A DNA stretch of 51,236 nt from Prevotella sp. (GTDB lineage: Bacteria > Bacteroidota > Bacteroidia > Bacteroidales > Bacteroidaceae): assembly GCA_017417465.1 (NCBI GenBank), contig JAFPZD010000202.1:1-51236 (forward strand), written 5' to 3'. Made by a program: the position numbers and the translations under genes. The notes beneath the pieces were generated by a model. That model saw nothing but the letters and a program-made list of their open reading frames with translations, had not been told where the DNA came from and did not search any database. Each line of letters starts with the position of its first letter. Position 1 is the stretch's first letter. Below, piece after piece: positions 33,507 through 41,914 of the stretch.

Positions 33507-36058
33507 AGAGAATAGTTTTTTCTTTTATAGTTTTAGTGTGCTGTGTCTGGGCGCAAGGCGGCGCCCAGACATACCAGAGCATCCGCCCAGGAGCGACATG
33601 GCTCGACATCAGCGGAAAGCCCATACAAGCTCACAGCCCGCAGATATTCTGGCACGACGGAGTCTACTATTGGTACGGCGAGAACAAAGAGCACACAACG
33701 CTCGGCGCAAACGTCTGGACATGGGGCATCCGCGCATACCGATCCACAGACCTGTATAATTGGGAGGATATGGGCCTCATCATCGAGCCTGACACGGTGA
33801 ACCCGCTATCGCCACTTCACTACTCGCAAACGCTCGACCGGCCGCATATATTATATAATAAAGGGACGCGTAAGTGGGTGTGCTGGATCAAGTCGATGGA
33901 CACCGACGGCTACTTCGTCATACTACAGGCCGACAGCTTCGAGGGTCCCTACGCCATCGTGAAAAGCCTGAAGCCGGAAGGCTTCGGCGTAGGCGACTTT
34001 GATATGTGGGCCGACCCGCAGACAGGACGTGGCTATGTGTGGTTCGAGCGGCCACACTGGGAGATGATTTGTGCCGAACTGACCGACGACTACTTAGGCA
34101 CCAATGGCAAATACTCGGAGCACTTCATCGGCTTACGGCCGCCCTACACCCGCGAGGCACCGGCGCACTTCTACTATAACGGTCGTCACTACATGTTCAC
34201 CAGCGGCACCACGGGCTACGTGCCCAACCCCACAAGGGTGTGCGTCTTCGACGACCCACACGGTGAATACGTTGACCTGGGCAACCCCCACATCAACGAC
34301 AAGTACGAAGATTCGTTCTGCTCGCAGATAGCCAGCGTCATTCAGATTCAGAACTATTGTAACAATATTTCTCAATCCGCAATCATCGCGCTGGCCGACC
34401 GCTGGCTGCCGCAGTTTGCAAACAGCGATGTCTCCGTGCGTACTGTAAAGGCATACGCCGAGCGTTACAAAGACCACAAGCCTTTCGAACGCGACTTCTC
34501 CACCCCGCAGACCAAGGACAAGACAGGCATGAAACGCACCAAGTGGGACACCACCCAGGACGCGCGCTACGTCTTCCTCCCTGTCAGCTTCGATGAGCAG
34601 GGGAAGCCCACCATTGAGTGGAGGGACGAGTGGAAACTGTCAGAAGAGATTGCACCTATCGTGGCGCCGTTCACCATGCCGCAATTGCAACGACCAGCTA
34701 TCAATAAAGGTAAGAAGATTCAGGTAACGATGACACGAAGCGGAGTGTCGACCAAAGCCATTCAGATGGCTATCGACCGAATGTCGAAGCAGGGTGGGGG
34801 CACGGTCGTCATTCCCGCTGGTCACTGGCTGTCGGGGCGCATCGAGCTGAAGTCTGGCGTAGAATTGCACCTCAGCGAGGGCTGCGAACTGCACTTCAGC
34901 GGCGAGGTCAAGGACTACTTGCCCGTAGTGTTCACCCGCGACGAGGGTTTTGAGATTATGTCACTCGGCGCATTCATCTACGCCAACGGGGCCCGCAACA
35001 TTGCCGTCACTGGCAGCGGTCGTATCGTGGGGCCGTCCACCGACTGCGAGATTTACCGCCTGAACCACGAGCGCGCCATCAACATCGAGAAGATTGTCAC
35101 CCCCGACATGCCCATCACCGAGCGCATCTTCGACGGCAAGCAGAAGAATGGCGAGGTGTTCCTGCCAAAGTCCATTGCCCCCATCAACTGCAGCAACGTG
35201 CTCATCGAAGGAATCACCATCGACCAGGGACTCTACTGGAACGTTGTGCCACAGTATTGCGACAGCGTGATCATCCGTGGCGTCACCGTCAACAGCTATG
35301 GTCACGGACGCACCGACGGCATCGACGTAGAGTCAAGTCGCAACGTGCTCATTGAGTACTGCACGCTGGACTGTCAGGATGACTGCTACACCATGAAGAG
35401 TGGGCGTAACGTGGAAGGGATGCGTGTAGGACGCCCAACGGAGAACGTCGTCATTCGCTACTGCCGGGCACTGCGCGGCGCTGGCGGACTGGTGTGCGGC
35501 ACGGAGGTGGCCGGCGGTGTGCGTAACGTCTACATGCACGACTGCGTCTTCGACGGAACCGACCAGGCTTTCCGCTTCAAGACGCTGCGACCACGTGGCG
35601 GTGGCATCGAGAACATCCGTGCCGAGCGTGTGCGCTGCAAAGTGAAGGACTACGTCTTCTACTGCGACATGCTGGGCTCACTGAAGTGGGGCGGCGACCT
35701 GGCCAGGCGATTCCCAGCACCCGCCATCAACGATTGCACCCCCGACTTCCGCTCTATCACCATCAGCGACGTTATTGTCGACAGCTGTAGCCAGCTCGTA
35801 CATGCCATCGGTCTGCCCGAGCGTCCGCTGCGCAACGTGCTGCTGAAAGGTTTCCGCGGACATGCCGACAAGTTCATGCGACTGCGCGACGTCCACGCAA
35901 TGGTGCTCAGCGACATCGACATGACCATCGACGACGACCAGGCACGCATTGACGGCAGCGAGGGCATCATGCTCCTCAACACCCGCGTCAACGGCAAGGA
36001 GCCACGCCATATCACCTACGAGGGCGAATTATCAACTCAACTTATCATAACTCACTAA
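33503..36058 (+). CDS. Fusion of GH43-like and GH28 (polygalacturonase-type) domains
   Basis: 851 residues with a signal peptide (about 1-21). Residues about 25-380 are a five-bladed GH43-like domain near subfamily 34 (QAHSPQIFWHDGVYYWYGEN, LDRPHILYN, GVGDFDMWADP, IALADRWLP). Residues about 405-845 are a GH28 right-handed beta-helix: TDGID at 604-608, QDD at 625-627, GGLVCGTE at 661-668 in place of the usual GHG-like motif, and RFKT at 691-694. The first part would cut galactose or arabinose side chains, the second would hydrolyse galacturonic-acid linkages. Start overlaps the PL11 stop (ATGA). The usual Asp base position of GH43 is not obvious at the N-terminus, as in other subfamily 34-like members. 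Confidence 0.85.
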   Translation: MKRIVFSFIVLVCCVWAQGGAQTYQSIRPGATWLDISGKPIQAHSPQIFWHDGVYYWYGENKEHTTLGANVWTWGIRAYRSTDLYNWEDMGLIIEPDTVNPLSPLHYSQTLDRPHILYNKGTRKWVCWIKSMDTDGYFVILQADSFEGPYAIVKSLKPEGFGVGDFDMWADPQTGRGYVWFERPHWEMICAELTDDYLGTNGKYSEHFIGLRPPYTREAPAHFYYNGRHYMFTSGTTGYVPNPTRVCVFDDPHGEYVDLGNPHINDKYEDSFCSQIASVIQIQNYCNNISQSAIIALADRWLPQFANSDVSVRTVKAYAERYKDHKPFERDFSTPQTKDKTGMKRTKWDTTQDARYVFLPVSFDEQGKPTIEWRDEWKLSEEIAPIVAPFTMPQLQRPAINKGKKIQVTMTRSGVSTKAIQMAIDRMSKQGGGTVVIPAGHWLSGRIELKSGVELHLSEGCELHFSGEVKDYLPVVFTRDEGFEIMSLGAFIYANGARNIAVTGSGRIVGPSTDCEIYRLNHERAINIEKIVTPDMPITERIFDGKQKNGEVFLPKSIAPINCSNVLIEGITIDQGLYWNVVPQYCDSVIIRGVTVNSYGHGRTDGIDVESSRNVLIEYCTLDCQDDCYTMKSGRNVEGMRVGRPTENVVIRYCRALRGAGGLVCGTEVAGGVRNVYMHDCVFDGTDQAFRFKTLRPRGGGIENIRAERVRCKVKDYVFYCDMLGSLKWGGDLARRFPAPAINDCTPDFRSITISDVIVDSCSQLVHAIGLPERPLRNVLLKGFRGHADKFMRLRDVHAMVLSDIDMTIDDDQARIDGSEGIMLLNTRVNGKEPRHITYEGELSTQLIITH

Positions 36059-36072
36059 CAAAACAAAAAAGT

Positions 36073-37158
36073 ATGAAAACAAAGAAAATCTATGGCGCAC
36101 TGCTTTGCGCAGTAATGATCTCGACCAGCGCTATGGCTGAGTCGAAAGTGTATGACTTCGTCGTTGCCGAAGAAGGCACCGTACAACTGCCCGACTGGGG
36201 CGAGGAAGTGACCAGTGGCGGCGTGGCTCTGAACCTGCTGGCAGCAGGAAGCGAGACCTTCGACAACCGTTTTGCCGTAGGTCCCACCAGCCGCAACAAC
36301 GAGAGTGGCAACTGCTTTAAGTTCCGCACCGCCGGCGACTGGCGCGGACTCTGGTCGCAGTACAGTGACCGCAACATCTCAATCCTCGACCTGAAGAAGG
36401 GCGACAAGGTGACCTTCACCATCAGTAAGGAAGACCAGACCCTGAAACTGGTGGGCGGTGCCGTCGTTGTCAGCGGACAGGCCATCACTGTCCAGGCCGA
36501 TGGTAACCTCGACTTCGTCACCACTGGTAGCGTCTACATCGAGAGCATTGAGATTGAAGAAGGCGACGGAACCGTGCCTGAAGATCCGGTCGTTGAGGGC
36601 GAAAAGACCTACGACTTTGTGCTGGCTCCCGCTGGCAGCATTGTCCTGCCCGACTGGGGTGCAGAGGTCACCAGCGGCGATGTCACGCTGAACATGGTGG
36701 CCCTGGGAAGTAACAACTTCGACAACCGCTTTGCTGTTGGTCCCATCAGCCGCAACAACGAGAGTGGCAACTGCTTTAAGTTCCGCACCGCCGGCGACTG
36801 GCGCGGCCTCTGGTCGCAGTACAGTGACCGCAACATCTCTATCCTCAACCTGAAAGAGGGCGACAAAGTGACCTTTGTCATCAGCAAGGAAGACCAGACC
36901 CTGAAGTTCGTTGACGGAGATGTCGTCGTGAGCGGCCAGGAGTACACTGTGGAGGCTGACGGCAACCTCGACTTCGTCACCACCGGCAGCGTCTACATCG
37001 AGAGCATCACCATCAATCCCGCTCAGACAACTACTGCCATCAGCAGCATCAACGCCCAGAGTGCCGACAATGCCTACTACAACCTGCAGGGCATCCGCGT
37101 GGCTCAGCCCACACGCGGCCTCTACATCGTCAACGGAAAGAAGGTCGTGGTGAAATAA
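36073..37158 (+). CDS. Secreted protein with two tandem YDF modules
   Basis: 361 residues. Signal peptide MKTKKIYGALLCAVMISTSAMA. Two repeats (about 25-168 and 177-318) share long identical stretches, for example FDNRFAVGP.SRNNESGNCF and AGDWRGLWSQYSDRNISIL, and the DNA copies are offset by 459 bases with near-identical blocks, so the duplication is recent or under gene conversion. The tail (YNLQGIRVAQPTRGLYIVNG) is the common secreted-protein ending. No catalytic residues evident; a small beta-sandwich binding module is likely. It follows the GH43-GH28 gene after 14 bases, in the same operon. Confidence 0.75.
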   Translation: MKTKKIYGALLCAVMISTSAMAESKVYDFVVAEEGTVQLPDWGEEVTSGGVALNLLAAGSETFDNRFAVGPTSRNNESGNCFKFRTAGDWRGLWSQYSDRNISILDLKKGDKVTFTISKEDQTLKLVGGAVVVSGQAITVQADGNLDFVTTGSVYIESIEIEEGDGTVPEDPVVEGEKTYDFVLAPAGSIVLPDWGAEVTSGDVTLNMVALGSNNFDNRFAVGPISRNNESGNCFKFRTAGDWRGLWSQYSDRNISILNLKEGDKVTFVISKEDQTLKFVDGDVVVSGQEYTVEADGNLDFVTTGSVYIESITINPAQTTTAISSINAQSADNAYYNLQGIRVAQPTRGLYIVNGKKVVVK

Positions 37159-37193
37159 ACAGTAATAATAACAACTATTAAAATACTAAAGCA

Positions 37194-38840
37194 ATGAAAA
37201 CAACACTTAGAAAAATCGCACTCTGCACCCTCGCCATGCTCGCGCTGGGAGGGATCAGAATGAGTGCAGCAACGGAGACGTATGACTTTGAGGCTGCCGC
37301 CAACGAATTATCTGACGCAAGTGAATACTATCCCACTTACGACGGCACTCGCATTTTTAACGTACAGAACCCGAGTTGGATTAATATCGAAAAGATGACA
37401 TTCACCCAGATAGAACTCAATGGCCGTTTTGCAGCCGAGGCGCGCTCAGCCAATGGCTTCAATCTGAGAAAGGCAGGTGGCGAATGGAATGGTTTGAACT
37501 CTGGATATGCTGCCGAACGCTACTTTTCTATTCTGAACCTTCAAGTAGGAGAGATTGTAACCATCACCTACAATCAGGGCGAGCTGAAAGTCTATAGTCG
37601 TGATGGCAGTGCCAACATCGGCCTTGCCGATGCCGAAACCATCGTCTCTGGCACACCGTACACCGTGACTGAAGCTGGGCGTCTGGACATCAAGACTGGC
37701 ACTTATAAGGTGAACATCAAGAAAGTTGTCATTGAGAAGCCAACTGCCTCTGTTCCCGTAACTATCAATATCATTTCTAATGCTACTACCGAGGAATACG
37801 ATTTCCAGGCATTGGGTCAGGCACAAACAGCAGAGGGAACCACCGATGTCACTTTCGGCACTGAAGTTCTTACTTCACCTGCATCCATCAAGCAGATTTC
37901 CTTTGGGGACGAGACATTCGACAATCGTTTTGCCGGTAACCGCGACTGGGCTATCCGCAAGCATGCTAATTCAGCGTACTGCGGTCTGTACAATAAAAAC
38001 GGTTATAGCGGTCGCTACTTGGCTATCTGCAATCTGAAGGCAGGCGACAAGGTGAGCATCAAGTTTATATGTGACAGCGAACAGTCGTTAATCTTCAAAA
38101 ATGCTATTGTTGAAGGAGTAAGTGCAAATGAAGAAGTTATCAGCGAACAAGTCTATGTGGTAAAAACTGCAGGTGCGTTGATTCTGGACGAAGGTTCGAA
38201 CACAGCTAACAAGCGCGTATATATTTATAAGGTGACAATCAAATCTGCAGAAGTTCTTGAAGGCGACTATATCGGTACCACCCTGGTTAGCGACAAGGCC
38301 TTGGACTTCTCTGAGGTTGAAGGCATCACTGCCTATGTGGCAACAGCAGCAAGCGCAGGCAGCGTGACATTCAGCCCCGTGACCAAGGTTGCAGCCAACA
38401 CTCCGCTCTATATTAAGGCAAATGAAACAAGTGGTGCTGTCCTCAACGTGAATGTTCCCGTACTCAACGGCGAAGCAGAGATCATCACTACCAACCTGCT
38501 GAAGGGTTCTGCCACGACAGCAACTTCCTTGCAGTCTACCACTGACACAAAGTACTACGTCTTTGGCGTACTGAACAACGAGGCAGGTTTCTATCCTGTG
38601 AGCACAACGTCGACACTGACCAGTGCAGCCGGCAAGGCTTACCTTGAGCTGACCGCCGATCAGGCTGCCGCTTCTGCCCGCCTCAACATGAACTTCGAGG
38701 ATAGCGAGACTACTGCCATCGTGAGCACCAAGAGCGTCGCTGTCGAGGACGATGCCTGGTACACTCTGCAAGGCGTGCGCGTGACAGTTCCCACTAAGGG
38801 CATCTATGTGAAGAACGGTAAGAAAGTAATGGTTAAATAA
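37194..38840 (+). CDS. Secreted protein with two diverged YDF modules
   Basis: 548 residues. Signal peptide ending near MSAATE. Module one (about 28-190) has ETYDF ... LNGRFAAEAR ... RYFSILNLQVGEIVTITY; module two (about 199-350) has EEYDF ... DNRFAGNRDWAIRK ... RYLAICNLKAGDKVSIKF. A third beta domain (about 350-510) precedes the tail WYTLQGVRVTVPTKGIYVKN. It lies 35 bases after the previous gene and shares its architecture. Presumed to bind polysaccharide or the cell surface; function unknown. Confidence 0.75.
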   Translation: MKTTLRKIALCTLAMLALGGIRMSAATETYDFEAAANELSDASEYYPTYDGTRIFNVQNPSWINIEKMTFTQIELNGRFAAEARSANGFNLRKAGGEWNGLNSGYAAERYFSILNLQVGEIVTITYNQGELKVYSRDGSANIGLADAETIVSGTPYTVTEAGRLDIKTGTYKVNIKKVVIEKPTASVPVTINIISNATTEEYDFQALGQAQTAEGTTDVTFGTEVLTSPASIKQISFGDETFDNRFAGNRDWAIRKHANSAYCGLYNKNGYSGRYLAICNLKAGDKVSIKFICDSEQSLIFKNAIVEGVSANEEVISEQVYVVKTAGALILDEGSNTANKRVYIYKVTIKSAEVLEGDYIGTTLVSDKALDFSEVEGITAYVATAASAGSVTFSPVTKVAANTPLYIKANETSGAVLNVNVPVLNGEAEIITTNLLKGSATTATSLQSTTDTKYYVFGVLNNEAGFYPVSTTSTLTSAAGKAYLELTADQAAASARLNMNFEDSETTAIVSTKSVAVEDDAWYTLQGVRVTVPTKGIYVKNGKKVMVK

Positions 38841-38860
38841 CAAGGAGGAGACAACAAACT

Positions 38861-39037
38861 ATGACAAAGAAAGCATATCAGCAGCCCCTTATGGAGCAGA
38901 CCTTTATCAGCTGTTCAACACTCATACAGGCCTCACTTCAAGAAAGTCTAATGAGCGAAGAAGTCAGTGACGATTCTGGATTCCAACAGTACAGCCGCGG
39001 CAATAGTATTTGGTTCGACGATGAGGATGAGGAATAG
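38861..39037 (+). CDS. Small acidic-tailed protein (58 residues)
   Basis: ATG at 38861 preceded by AAGGAGGAGA, an unusually good Shine-Dalgarno for this group, and only 20 bases after the previous stop. It encodes MTKKAYQQPLMEQTFISCST..., continuing to an acidic end (SIWFDDEDEE) and TAG at 39035-39037. Similar short proteins with a KKxYxxP-like start and a W/DDE-rich end are frequent in Prevotella and Bacteroides near secreted proteins, but I know of no assigned function. There is one Cys and no signal peptide or membrane helix. Last gene of the PL11 operon, before a hairpin. Confidence 0.65.
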   Translation: MTKKAYQQPLMEQTFISCSTLIQASLQESLMSEEVSDDSGFQQYSRGNSIWFDDEDEE

Positions 39038-39075
39038 TCACCGACAGAAATGACCGCCTCACCACCCTAAAGCCA

Positions 39076-39111
39076 GCGGGGAGTTAAGCTCATCAGAGCT
39101 CGACTCCCCGC
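39076..39111. terminator. Terminator-like hairpin after the pectin operon
   Basis: GCGGGGAGT and ACTCCCCGC with an inner GAGCTC-type pairing (AGCTC ... GAGCT). No T run follows on the plus strand, so it may be a weak or bidirectional terminator. From here to lpxA (39112-39272) nothing else is seen except a short repeat TGCTACCAGCAAA. Confidence 0.55.
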
Positions 39112-39272
39112 CTGTAGTATTAGTTGCTTGAAGAGACCAGACAGATTACTCTGAGATTGCTACCAGCAAAGCCGAAGAATGCTACCAGCAAACTCGGAGG
39201 CCTGTCTTTATCCCAGAACGGTCATTGGCTATCCCGTCATGCCCGCGCAGAGGTTCCCCCTTGCATTATTAT

Positions 39273-40055
39273 CTACAGCTTCGAGATGATGCCAAGCTCG
39301 GAAGAGCGCAGGAAATGGATGATGTTCTGAATCTCAGGACTGTCGGGCACCTGCTGCTCAATCTGGTTCGTGGCGTCGAAGACGGACGTCTGTCCCATGA
39401 ACACCAAGCGGTAGGCATTGGCGATGTGCTTCAGTATCTTCTCGTCGACACCATAGTAGTGGCCCATGGTGTAGTTCACACCACCATACTCTGAACGCTT
39501 CGTACATATAATATAAGGTGGGACATCCTTCGAGAACGTGGTGCCGGCCTGAATCATGGCTCCCTCGCCGACGCGTGTCTTGGCATTGGCGATCACGCTG
39601 GACGAGAAAATAACGCCATCCTGAATATGGCAGTCGCCAGCAATCTTCGTGCCATAGCCGAAGACGCAGCGGTTGCCCACCACGGTGTCGTGACTGATGT
39701 GAGCACCCTCCATGAGCACGTTGTCGTTGCCGACGATGGTCTTTCCGCCACGGTGGGTGGCACGATTGATAACGACGTTCTCACGAATGATGTTGTTGTC
39801 GCCAATGATGCACTCCGACTTCTCACCACGGAAGTCGAAGTCCTGTGGCAGGGCACCAATCACGGAGCCTTGATGCACCTTGTTGCGACTGCCCATGCGG
39901 GTGCCATCGAGGATGGAGACGAAGGGGAAGATGATGCAGTTGTCGCCTATCTCTACGTCGTCCTCTATATACACGAAGGGGAATATTTTACAGTTGTTGC
40001 CGATCTTCGCCTTGGGCGAGATCTCGGCTCGTGGACTTATTTCGCTGTTTGACAT
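39273..40055 (-). CDS. LpxA-like acyltransferase (left-handed beta-helix)
   Basis: 260 residues, the length of LpxA. Hexapeptide repeats cover residues 1-180 (GNNCKIFPFVYIEDDVEIGD), and the motif GALPQDFDFRGE and catalytic HISHD (His122, equivalent to E. coli His125) are present. The C-terminal helical part ends LRSSELGIISK as in LpxA. Family role: transfer of a hydroxyacyl chain from ACP to UDP-GlcNAc, first step of lipid A synthesis. The conserved VHQFxxIG segment is replaced by VIANAKTRVG (about 154-163), and the usual G(V/I)NIxGLxRRG is GGVNYTMGHYYG. It lies outside the usual lpxD-lpxC/fabZ-lpxA cluster. It may be a paralogue with altered substrate rather than the housekeeping enzyme. Confidence 0.75.
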   Translation of the reverse strand: MSNSEISPRAEISPKAKIGNNCKIFPFVYIEDDVEIGDNCIIFPFVSILDGTRMGSRNKVHQGSVIGALPQDFDFRGEKSECIIGDNNIIRENVVINRATHRGGKTIVGNDNVLMEGAHISHDTVVGNRCVFGYGTKIAGDCHIQDGVIFSSSVIANAKTRVGEGAMIQAGTTFSKDVPPYIICTKRSEYGGVNYTMGHYYGVDEKILKHIANAYRLVFMGQTSVFDATNQIEQQVPDSPEIQNIIHFLRSSELGIISKL

Positions 40056-40084
40056 AATACCTTTATTTAATAAATGTTGGTTGC

Positions 40085-40412
40085 AGACATGGTGGATGTT
40101 TTTTTAAGACATAGTAGTGGATGCTTTTTAAGACACAGTAGTGGATGTTTTTTAAGACACAGTAACATAATAACAAAATAGTAACATATTTTTTTTAGTA
40201 ACATATTCTTTTAATAACATATTCTTTTTTGATAACTTGTTATTTGCAAATTTGTTGTTGTTTACTTTGTCTTCAAACCACAAATATTATTTTGTTACTT
40301 TGTAGTTTTGTTACTGTGTTACTTTGTTACTGTGTCTTTAAATATTATTTTGTTACTCTGTTACTGTGTCTTTAAAACATACTCTGTTACTGTGTCCTCA
40401 AAACATACTTTG
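40085..40412. repeat. AT-rich intergenic region of short direct and inverted repeats
   Basis: About 330 bases between lpxA and the efflux operon with no reading frame. Three copies of GTGGATG(C/T)TTTTTAAGACA occupy the left side; the right side repeats TTTTGTTACTNTGTTACTGTGTCTTTAAA in fragments. The left element AAGACACAGTAACA is the complement of the right TGTTACTGTGTCTT, so the region can fold on itself. Confidence 0.7.
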
Positions 40413-40414
40413 TC

Positions 40415-41848
40415 TTAACGGCTACCGCCTCCCAAAGCCTGATAGAGGTTTACTACGGCCTGCATCTTCGAGAAGTCGTCGGCGACCTTCGAGATACGGG
40501 CATTGAGCAGCGATGACTGTGCCTGGATGACCTCCAGGTAGTTGCTACCCTTACTGCGATAGAGCTGTTTCGTGTCCTCCACGTTCTGGGTGAGCACCTC
40601 CACCTGACGGGCTTCGAGCTGACTCTTTTCGTCGCTGGCATTATAGAGCAGCAGCGCGTTCGACACCTCGTTGCCAGCCTTCAGGATGAGATTCTGCCAG
40701 GTGTTGAAGGCTTGCTCCTGCTTTGCCTTGGCGACCCTCAGCCCTGCGACGATCTGTCCATGTGCAAAGATGGGCTGCGTCAGTGAACCGACAGCCGAAA
40801 GGAGCCATTCGCCAGGATTGACGATGGCCGATCCCAAAGAGTTAGTAAACATTGCCGTTCCTGTCACGTTGATGCTCGGATAGAAGCGCGAGCGGGCAGT
40901 CTCCACGTCGTAGAAACACTGTGCCAGCGCCATCTCAGCGGCATGAACGTCAGCACGGTTCGACAGCAGCTGAATACCTACGCCAGCCGCAAACTTCGAT
41001 GGCAGCGACTGGTTATAGAACTTGCCGCGAGGAATCTGGTGTCCGGCCTCGTTAAGGAGCAGCGACATGGCATTCTCCATCTCGCGAATCTGGCGACGCA
41101 GGTCTACGGCCTGTGCCTGCACGCTGTAGTAGCTGGCCTCAGCACTCTGCACGCTGGTCGAGCGTGCCATGCCCAGGTTCTTCTGCAGCTTCATCATTTC
41201 CCATGTCTCCTTCGTCAGTTCCTCCATATCGTTAAGGATGTCGACCTGTTCGTCGAGCATCATCAGCGTGTAGTAGAGGTTGGCGACGCCACTGACGATG
41301 GCGGTCTGCACTGCCACCTGATAGTCTTTCGTGGCCAAGAGCTGCACCTGTGCCGACCGTTTCTGCGACAAGATGTTACCAAAGAGGTCCACGTTCCACG
41401 AAGCCGAGATGGGCAGCTGATAGGTTTTCGATGTCGACATGCCGTCCATCATCACGCGACTCAGCGTGCCGCTGGGAGCGATGGCCACAGATGGCAGGAA
41501 GGCGAGCTTCGCCACCTTGAGCATGTCCTCCATCATCTTCACGTTGAGGGCAGCATTGCGCAGGTCGGTATTGTTGGTGATGGCCTTTTCGATGAGCGCC
41601 TGCAACTGCGGATCCGTAAAGACCTCACGCCACGGCAGCTCACCAAAGTTCTCGTCGCTGTTCACCTGCAGGGTGTCGGTCCCCACGACGATGTCGCGTA
41701 TCAGCCCTGTGGTGTTCACGTCGTCAGGCCGCTCATACTTGTTGTAAAGTCCGCAACCGCTGAGCAGCAAAAGGCCTACCCCCACCCCTCCCCAAGTGAG
41801 GGGCTTCATTATAGTTCTGAAAAAGTGCCTTATACTCATATCATTCAT
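40415..41848 (-). CDS. RND efflux outer-membrane factor (TolC/OprM/NodT type)
   Basis: 477 residues, lipoprotein with LLLLSGC (Cys32 from this start). Two repeats of the outer-membrane efflux protein family give the strand-plus-coiled-coil trimer that forms the exit channel (ISASWNVDLFGNILSQKRSA and PIFAHGQIVAGLRVAKAKQE are typical). Last gene of the adaptor-pump-channel operon. The start of the signal peptide (MKPLTWGGVGVG, from 41809) is encoded by CTCACTTGGGGAGGGGTGGG, a sequence of the intergenic G/C-rich repeat type that also occurs at 41881-41912 just upstream; true start may be 41848 or 41809. Confidence 0.88.
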   Translation of the reverse strand: MNDMSIRHFFRTIMKPLTWGGVGVGLLLLSGCGLYNKYERPDDVNTTGLIRDIVVGTDTLQVNSDENFGELPWREVFTDPQLQALIEKAITNNTDLRNAALNVKMMEDMLKVAKLAFLPSVAIAPSGTLSRVMMDGMSTSKTYQLPISASWNVDLFGNILSQKRSAQVQLLATKDYQVAVQTAIVSGVANLYYTLMMLDEQVDILNDMEELTKETWEMMKLQKNLGMARSTSVQSAEASYYSVQAQAVDLRRQIREMENAMSLLLNEAGHQIPRGKFYNQSLPSKFAAGVGIQLLSNRADVHAAEMALAQCFYDVETARSRFYPSINVTGTAMFTNSLGSAIVNPGEWLLSAVGSLTQPIFAHGQIVAGLRVAKAKQEQAFNTWQNLILKAGNEVSNALLLYNASDEKSQLEARQVEVLTQNVEDTKQLYRSKGSNYLEVIQAQSSLLNARISKVADDFSKMQAVVNLYQALGGGSR

Positions 41849-41914
41849 ATCTGTTTTCTGATTGTCATTATCTATCTTAACATCCCTCCCTTGGGGAGGG
41901 CTTGGGTGGGCTTT

